From: CAZSWR01 sp964610885
GTDB taxonomy: Bacteria; Bacteroidota; Ignavibacteria; Kapaibacteriales; UBA2268
Reading direction: 5' to 3'
NCBI GenBank assembly: GCA_964610885.1
Contig: CAZSWR010000106.1
Span: 1 to 11,033, forward strand
DNA length: 11,033 bases
The notes beneath the pieces are model-generated. The model worked only from the letters and a program-made list of their open reading frames with translations. It was not told the DNA's origin and did no database searches. The translations under genes and the position numbers were made by a program. Every line of letters begins with the position of its first letter. The stretch's first letter is position 1. Shown piece by piece: positions 6,777 to 11,033 of this stretch.

Positions 6777-8228
6777 TTAATTGTTCCAGAATTGAACGAA
6801 ATCCTGCGAACGCCCCACGGAACGATAGAGCGATGCCATGTTCAGAAAGTACTCATTAATAGCTTTAATCCTTTGCAATTTAATGCTTTCGAGCGCGAGC
6901 GACGCATCGATCACTTCCAGCGAAGTGCCCATTCCGGTTTCGTAGCGTTTGGCGTTCAGCGTCATGTTCTCTTCGGCTTGTACCTGTGCGGTCGAGAGTT
7001 GCGAGAATCTGTTCTCGGCCAGCTTCATTTCCATGTATTGGTTCTCGATAAGCAGTTTAAGCTTGCGCTCGACTTCCTGCATTTGCAGTTCGATAGCCTT
7101 TTCTTCGGCTTCGGCCTCTTGGTACTCGTGGTGTGTGCGCAGACCCTCGAAGATGTTGTAGTGCGCGCCGATTCCAATGCCCCATTGCGGTTCGAGCGCG
7201 CTCATGTAGTGCTCGAAAACGTTATAGAAACCATAGGCGAATACAGTCGGGAAATAGTCTCCGTACTTCGCATTGGACTTTTCGTGCAGCGCTTTCTTGG
7301 CGTATTCCATGCCGAGCAGCACCGGATTGCCCGTTTTGAGTTGCACCTTGAAGTATTCTGCATTCTCCGTGATCGGTTTGAATGCCATGCTGTCAGCTGG
7401 CGCGGCGTCGGTGCCCGATTGCATGACGGACACGAGGGCAGTGGTGGCGATGCGCAGTTTCTGCTCGGCCTCGAAGACGTTGCGTTCGGCGTCGGAAAGC
7501 GCCACATCTGCACGGAGTTTGTCGTGCTTGGCGATCAGGCCCTGGGCAAGCATTTTGTCGGCGCGTTCGGCGTGTTTCTTGATTCCGTCGAGCACTTCCT
7601 GGCGCACTCGTAGGTTTTCCTTTGCCAGCAGGACACCGAGGTAGGCATTGACAGTTTCGCCAAAAACGGCTTCGGTTTCGCCTTTTTCTTTAGCCTTTTC
7701 CATCTCGACTTGCGCTTCGGCGGCGTTGACGCCAGCGATCAGTTTCCCGCCCGTGAACAGCGGTACTTGCATGTTGACCATCGCCTGCGGGAAGGTTTGC
7801 TCTTTGACGGTTTCGATGAATTGTGGGAGCTTTTGGTCGTATTGGGCCTGAGCGCCCTTGAGCACTTGCGCCTGAACGTTCGCAGGCATTTCCGAGCCGT
7901 ATTTCGTAAGATATTTAAATTTCTCGAGTTCGAGAGTGTTCTGCGAACCGACTCCGATGAGTGCTGTGCGGATAGGGTTCAGGTCCAGATCAAGCTCTTT
8001 GTTCATGTGCGTATAGAAAAAGTCAACCGACAGCGAAGGATAGAATCTGCCATAAGCACTTTTGACAGATTTCTCTTTGCTCTCCAAGTGCAATTCGCTT
8101 GCCTTCAGTCCCAAGTTATTTTTGAGCGATGTTTCAACTGCCTTCCGAAGCGTCAGGCCATTTTGGGCTGTGGCAACGCTCGCTATTGCGAACAGGGCCG
8201 AAATTAAAAACAACTTCTTCATTCTCAT
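6777..8228 (-). CDS. TolC-family outer-membrane efflux channel
   Basis: 483 residues from the ATG at 8226-8228; a second ATG two codons later (8222) gives MKKLFL and is nearly as good. The signal peptide ends ATAQ at about residues 19-22. The mature protein has the TolC internal duplication: two long helical repeats, each opening with a LRKAVETSLKNN- or PVLLGMEYAKKALHEK-like segment and passing through FYPSLSV and YFPTVFA strands. The helical hairpins include NAAEAQVEMEKAKEKGETEAVFGETVNAYLGVLLA in part one and LLIENQYMEMKLAENRF in part two. The late RYETGMGTSLEVIDASLAL motif is a family hallmark. A trimer would form the outer-membrane exit duct. It starts 18 nt after the tetR stop, so the two genes share a transcript. 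No odd residues or truncation. Confidence 0.95.
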   Translation of the reverse strand: MRMKKLFLISALFAIASVATAQNGLTLRKAVETSLKNNLGLKASELHLESKEKSVKSAYGRFYPSLSVDFFYTHMNKELDLDLNPIRTALIGVGSQNTLELEKFKYLTKYGSEMPANVQAQVLKGAQAQYDQKLPQFIETVKEQTFPQAMVNMQVPLFTGGKLIAGVNAAEAQVEMEKAKEKGETEAVFGETVNAYLGVLLAKENLRVRQEVLDGIKKHAERADKMLAQGLIAKHDKLRADVALSDAERNVFEAEQKLRIATTALVSVMQSGTDAAPADSMAFKPITENAEYFKVQLKTGNPVLLGMEYAKKALHEKSNAKYGDYFPTVFAYGFYNVFEHYMSALEPQWGIGIGAHYNIFEGLRTHHEYQEAEAEEKAIELQMQEVERKLKLLIENQYMEMKLAENRFSQLSTAQVQAEENMTLNAKRYETGMGTSLEVIDASLALESIKLQRIKAINEYFLNMASLYRSVGRSQDFVQFWNN

Positions 8229-8246
8229 CAATCTATTGTTAATGAA

Positions 8247-8828
8247 CTATTTCAATTTATTTATTCCGTTGGAAACGAAGGAGTAAATCTCCAAGTGTAG
8301 CGTGTCGGTATCGCATTCGGGCCGCGATTCCAAAATGAATGAAATCGTGTGCCACAGGCCGCCAATAATGAACGATCCGGCCATTGTGCAGTCCATATCC
8401 CGGCGGAAGCAACCCTTCTGGGAGCCGTCAGAAAGGATGGAAACGAGCAATGAGCGGACATTCCCGACAGTTTGCATGATTTTAGCATTTCCGGACGCAC
8501 TCCAGAATGAATGCTCGCTCAGTATCAGCCGCGAGAGTTCCGGCTTCGACATTGCCAAGCGGACAATAACGGCGATCAGTTCGCGAATCTTTTCGTCGGG
8601 CATCAAAGCGGAATCCTCGGCAAGTCCCTTTATGGCAGCCTCGATGATGCTCCACGCCTCGAGGAATATCTCTTCGATAATAGCCTCTTTGTTGCTGAAG
8701 TACAGATATACACTGCCTGCGCCGATCCCGGCAAGCTCCGCAATCTTCGAGATCTTTGCCTTGTGGTAGCCCACCTCGGCAATGACCTTCATCGCAGCTT
8801 GCAGAATCAATTGTTTTTTCTCGTCCAT
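8247..8828 (-). CDS. TetR-family transcriptional repressor of the efflux operon
   Basis: 193 residues, normal length for the family. The N-terminal DNA-binding domain spans about 1-50: helix 1 KKQLILQAAMKVIAEVGYH, then the helix-turn-helix KISKIAELAGIGAGSVYLYF (26-44) and NKEAIIEEIF. This is close to the FadR/YsiA type of Gram-positive bacteria. The remainder (51-193) is the all-helical ligand-binding and dimerisation domain, which varies between members, so the inducer cannot be read. I chose the ATG at 8826-8828. A longer in-frame TTG version (to 8879) would start inside the promoter -7 box and read through the operator, so it is not credible. First gene of the operon, 18 nt before tolC. 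Autoregulation is inferred from the inverted repeat just upstream. Confidence 0.95.
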   Translation of the reverse strand: MDEKKQLILQAAMKVIAEVGYHKAKISKIAELAGIGAGSVYLYFSNKEAIIEEIFLEAWSIIEAAIKGLAEDSALMPDEKIRELIAVIVRLAMSKPELSRLILSEHSFWSASGNAKIMQTVGNVRSLLVSILSDGSQKGCFRRDMDCTMAGSFIIGGLWHTISFILESRPECDTDTLHLEIYSFVSNGINKLK

Positions 8829-8850
8829 ATATAACTCAAAATACTCAAAC

Positions 8851-8878
8851 TGAATACTGAACCATGATTCAGTATTCA
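8851..8878. promoter_or_regulatory. Probable TetR operator: 11-bp inverted repeat over the operon start site
   Basis: TGAATACTGAA, 6 nt (CCATGA), TTCAGTATTCA: perfect 11-bp arms, 28 bp in all, a usual size for TetR-family operators. It overlaps the last bases of the -7 box at 8877-8884 and covers the expected transcription start, an ideal place to block RNA polymerase. The 5' leader to the tetR ATG is about 40 nt. A related half-site, AATACTCAAAC (8840-8850), lies between the operator and the ATG and may bind a second dimer. Confidence 0.8.
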
Positions 8879-8908
8879 AAATTATTCACATTCTGTTGAA
8901 AAAGCAAA
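8877..8908 (-). promoter_or_regulatory. Promoter of the tetR-tolC-hlyD-permease operon
   Basis: On the minus strand TTTG (8905-8908), 20 nt, TAATTTTG (8877-8884) matches the Bacteroidota -33/-7 promoter. The predicted start lies about 7 nt further, inside the inverted repeat at 8851-8878. It is the only promoter-like signal in a good position for the operon. Confidence 0.7.
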
Positions 8909-9200
8909 TTAATTTTTTATAATCATTCATATTGTGGTATTGGGTTGCATGGTTGATTTGAAGCTCTAACACGAGATGAATGTTTTGAGATTTGACCACA
9001 TCTTTCTCGATGGTGTGTTGGAACCTGCCATGACAAAGTATGTCGAACCAAGTTTTTGCTATACCAACGGATTGCGCCGAAAAACAATTTTGCAATTAGT
9101 ATATTAATCATTATATTTGCCAAGTTTAAAATTTAAACAATTCTATTCCCTGGCTCTAATTGAAATTATTCGCTTGTTTAAATAAAAGAATGAGGTATTA
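8909..9200. other. Divergent intergenic region between tetR and the second IPTL-CTERM gene
   Basis: Gene-free, AT-rich. Its right end holds the promoter of the downstream gene (9089-9119). The middle (about 8930-9090) is less AT-rich and contains a minus-strand open frame (8886-9095) without motif, ribosome site or recognisable product. I see no operator or RNA gene in it. Confidence 0.5.
9089..9119 (+). promoter_or_regulatory. Promoter of the second IPTL-CTERM gene
   Basis: TTTG (9089-9092), 19 nt, TATATTTG (9112-9119) is a close match to the Bacteroidota -33/-7 consensus with the expected spacing. It gives a leader of about 75 nt before the ATG at 9201, which has GAGG 5 nt upstream (9192-9195). 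Confidence 0.7.
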
Positions 9201-10550
9201 ATGAAGCTATTCTTCAACTCCTTTGTTGCTAAAGTTGCATTGTACGCCAGCTTAATGGCAATCGGAACCACGGGGCTTTTGGCCCAAAATTATTGGAACT
9301 CAGTAACAGGTGGCGGGCTTCCCGCCGGCAACCGCTTCTCGACTATGGTTGCTGATAATTCCATCTACATCAATATATTGAACGGCAGTTTTACTATTTA
9401 CAGGTCGCTCGACAATGGTTCGTCTTGGAATCCAATTACAATTCCCGGTATTTTTTCGCCAAATTTTGAATACATGGTCTCTTCCGGCGATTCGATACTT
9501 ATTGGTGGCTACTATGGGGCTTATTATTCAGCCAATAACGGCGCATCATGGACCCAAAGGAATGTCGGCATGGCAAGTGGCACCGGTCAGGATATTTACC
9601 TTAACGCCCTGGAAAAAATTGATAATTACGTTATAGCATCTACGCAAAACGGGAGATATTACTATTCTACGAACTTCGGCGAAAGCTGGACCGACATTAG
9701 TAATGGCCAGCTCAGTAATAATATGTATGGGATCACTAAATATAACAACAGGTTCATTGCAGGAAGCGACTTAGGCTCGTCAAAGTATACCGACGACAAC
9801 GGAGCCACATGGCAACCGATAACTTCACTTAATGGGATACAAGTGCATAGGATGAAGTTGTTCCGTGGCACGATTTTTATCAGCACTTTTAATAATTTTG
9901 GAATCTGGGCCAGTACCGATGGCGGAAACACATGGGTGGCGAAAAACAATGGAATGCCTTATATATTTGGCAACTTGACTACAACTGTCGGCATTATGGC
10001 TATAAACGAGAATATTTTCATCGGCACGTGGAACGGCTGTTACTTCAGCTCGAACATGGGCGAAAGCTGGGTGGCAGCGAACCAAGGCTATACAAACACT
10101 GGCATGTCCGAAATGCGTGGCAACAGCAAGGTTTTACTCGCTCGCGGAGATTGGGCAGATCCAACCTTTATACACATAATGCCTCGGCTAACCACAACGC
10201 CCATAACTAATATCACAGGCACTGCCGCCACATCCGGCGCCACAATCGTAGCAAATGGGGCTACAATCTTGAGCAAAGGATTGTGTTGGAATACAGCCGG
10301 CCAGCCCAGGTTGTCCGATTCCTTCACGGCTGAGGGATCCGGTACTGCAATGTTTACAAGTAGCATGAGCGGCTTGCAAAGCAATACAGTGTACCACGTC
10401 CGCTCGTATGCAACCACTTCGTACGATCCGGTTTACGGCACCGAGCTTGTCTTTACGACCATCCCAACGCTCAGCGAATGGGGCTTGATAGCTTTCGGGT
10501 CGCTGATTGCCATAATTGGTGGTATTGTTGTTTGGAGAAGGTTTGTGTAA
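9201..10550 (+). CDS. Secreted Asp-box beta-propeller protein with FN3-like domain and IPTL-CTERM sorting tail
   Basis: 449 residues. Signal peptide at 1-29 (hydrophobic 8-28, cleavage near LLAQ). Residues about 40-330 contain six Asp-boxes (S/T-x-D/N-x-G-x-S/T-W-like): 69-76, 110-117, 156-163, 197-204, 238-245 and 283-290. This pattern is found in sialidase/Vps10/YCF48-like beta-propellers. No catalytic Arg triad of sialidases is evident, so it is more likely a binding or structural propeller than an enzyme. Residues about 332-420 are an FN3-like module (NTVYHVRSYA, then LVFTT). The tail is IPTLSEWG (421-428), a hydrophobic helix and Arg-Arg near the end, nearly the same as in the protein at 1387-2961, including LIAFG.LIA.IGG.VVWRR. 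Presumed exosortase (XrtH type) substrate displayed at or released from the surface. It is divergently oriented from the efflux operon; no functional link is visible. Confidence 0.9.
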   Translation: MKLFFNSFVAKVALYASLMAIGTTGLLAQNYWNSVTGGGLPAGNRFSTMVADNSIYINILNGSFTIYRSLDNGSSWNPITIPGIFSPNFEYMVSSGDSILIGGYYGAYYSANNGASWTQRNVGMASGTGQDIYLNALEKIDNYVIASTQNGRYYYSTNFGESWTDISNGQLSNNMYGITKYNNRFIAGSDLGSSKYTDDNGATWQPITSLNGIQVHRMKLFRGTIFISTFNNFGIWASTDGGNTWVAKNNGMPYIFGNLTTTVGIMAINENIFIGTWNGCYFSSNMGESWVAANQGYTNTGMSEMRGNSKVLLARGDWADPTFIHIMPRLTTTPITNITGTAATSGATIVANGATILSKGLCWNTAGQPRLSDSFTAEGSGTAMFTSSMSGLQSNTVYHVRSYATTSYDPVYGTELVFTTIPTLSEWGLIAFGSLIAIIGGIVVWRRFV

Positions 10551-10616
10551 TTCTACGATGTGTTAGTTAGACGATTAGCTTACTAGCCGATGTGGTGATT
10601 GATTCTATTCTTGTAG

Positions 10617-10637
10617 GGGCGGGTTCAAAACCCGCCC
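10617..10637. repeat. GC-rich hairpin, member of the GTAGGGG repeat family
   Basis: GGGCGGGTT and AACCCGCCC form a perfect 9-bp stem with a CAA loop. It is preceded by TTGTAGGGG, the same edge as the palindrome at 3035-3062, and shares its core with the hairpin at 3095-3111. It may also assist termination of the upstream gene. Confidence 0.7.
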
Positions 10638-10655
10638 TTCGGGTAAATGTTATAG

Positions 10656-10680
10656 GGGCACGGTACGCTGTGCCCTTTTC
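10656..10680 (+). terminator. Terminator-like hairpin after the second IPTL-CTERM gene
   Basis: GGGCAC, 8 nt, GTGCCC followed by TTTTC. The preceding ATAGGGG resembles the GTAGGGG edge of the other repeats here, so it may be another repeat copy that serves as a terminator. The U tract is short. Confidence 0.5.
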
Positions 10681-10816
10681 TAATATAAGGAAACATGAAT
10701 TCTTGTTCATCTTTCCTTTCATCATTGCGCTGCCCTTGAAAAATAAAGTGGCAGTCGCCACCTTGTTAAGTTTGTCAGGAAAGAATCGAAACAACACCAT
10801 ACCGAGCGAATGGCAA

Positions 10817-10965
10817 GCGCCGAAGGTGCGAAATACTAATAGCAGACGTGTTGAATTAACAACACGAACGATGAAAGCGTGCCGTATTGAAAATTTCGCT
10901 CCAACGGAGTTTCGCTTTTTTGATGATTTTTCAATTCTTTCTATAAATATAACACACCTTAGGTG
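10817..10965. repeat. Interspersed-repeat-like cluster of small palindromes
   Basis: Three short hairpins in about 150 nt: GCGCCGAAGGTGC (10817-10829, one G-T pair), CTCCAACGGAG (10899-10909, followed by a T6 run at 10916-10921) and CACCTTAGGTG (10955-10965). The style, small stems such as CGCTCC.ACGGAG and CGCC..AGGTGCG separated by AT-rich sequence, resembles dispersed non-coding repeats I recall from Bacteroidota/Chlorobi genomes. Membership in a specific family is from memory and not verified. Confidence 0.45.
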
Positions 10966-11033
10966 CTTGCCAGAAAAAGTGGTTCATCCGACTAATACAT
11001 ACTTAGTATTATGTAGCGCATATATTTTCAATT

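Larger units (their letters stand above)
10551..11033. repeat. Gene-free tail composed largely of palindromic interspersed repeats
   Basis: After the IPTL-CTERM stop come TAGCCGATGTG (10584-10594, also found after the first IPTL-CTERM gene), two strong hairpins (10617-10637, 10656-10675), then an AT-rich stretch with small hairpins at 10817-10829, 10899-10909 and 10955-10965. No credible gene is present; the only open frame (minus, 10567-10800) reads straight through the hairpins. The last 60 bases (about 10970-11033) show no feature. Confidence 0.65.

Noticed and set aside
6756..7613. 285-codon plus-strand ORF opposite tolC
   Set aside because: Antisense shadow of the TolC coding frame, His/Phe-rich, without a domain or start signals.
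8829..8879. N-terminal extension of tetR from a TTG codon
   Set aside because: The TTG lies within the promoter -7 element, upstream of the expected transcript start, and the helix-turn-helix domain already begins normally from the ATG at 8828.
8886..9095. 69-codon minus-strand ORF upstream of tetR
   Set aside because: No motif or ribosome site, and its 3' end runs over the -33 region of the efflux promoter. A different frame is also open over the same bases. Not supported as a gene.
10567..10800. 77-codon minus-strand ORF containing RRAGFEPAPT
   Set aside because: It reads straight through the hairpins at 10617-10675; such peptides are typical false translations of this kind of palindromic repeat. 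No ribosome site or known domain.

Overview
The window looks like chromosome from a Bacteroidota/Chlorobiota-group (FCB) bacterium, possibly a Kapabacteria- or Ignavibacteria-like lineage. The evidence is indirect. Two or three promoters fit the Bacteroidota pattern (TTTG, about 19-20 nt, TAnnTTTG). The surface proteins carry delta-60 repeats, FN3-like modules and an IPTLxxWG-CTERM tail. The chaperonin operon has a perfect CIRCE element. Several genes have recognisable Shine-Dalgarno sites, which is unusual for core Bacteroidia. No rRNA, tRNA, CRISPR array, transposase or phage gene was seen.

Layout, left to right. (1) 1-1018, minus strand: groES and the N-terminal third of groEL, with a CIRCE operator between the promoter and groES. 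(2) 1019-1386: AT-rich divergent intergenic region. (3) 1387-2961, plus strand: a secreted seven-repeat delta-60 beta-propeller protein ending in an FN3-like domain and an IPTL-CTERM tail. (4) 2962-3226: convergent intergenic region with a perfect 28-bp palindrome and related hairpins. (5) 3227-8828, minus strand: a five-gene efflux operon read as tetR - tolC - hlyD - ABC-2 permease - ABC-2 permease. It starts at a Bacteroidota-type promoter whose -7 box and start site are covered by a 28-bp inverted repeat, the likely autoregulatory TetR operator. No ATP-binding subunit is present. (6) 8829-9200: divergent regulatory region. (7) 9201-10550, plus strand: a second IPTL-CTERM surface protein, this time with six Asp-boxes, followed by the same FN3-like plus sorting module. 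(8) 10551-11033: a gene-free tail packed with palindromic interspersed repeats, some related to those after the first IPTL-CTERM gene.

How the parts work together. The chaperonin operon is standard HrcA/CIRCE-controlled housekeeping. The efflux genes would build a tripartite envelope-spanning pump: two inner-membrane permeases, a periplasmic adaptor and an outer-membrane channel, gated transcriptionally by the TetR repressor. The ATPase must come from elsewhere. The two propeller proteins flanking the pump share a C-terminal display cassette (FN3-like, IPTLxxWG, membrane helix, Arg-Arg) and are probably handled by an exosortase (XrtH type) encoded outside the window. I found no direct link between them and the pump. 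The most unusual signals are this pair of swapped-head IPTL-CTERM proteins, the operator-over-promoter arrangement, the ATPase-less pump operon, and the palindromic repeats lying after both IPTL-CTERM genes.
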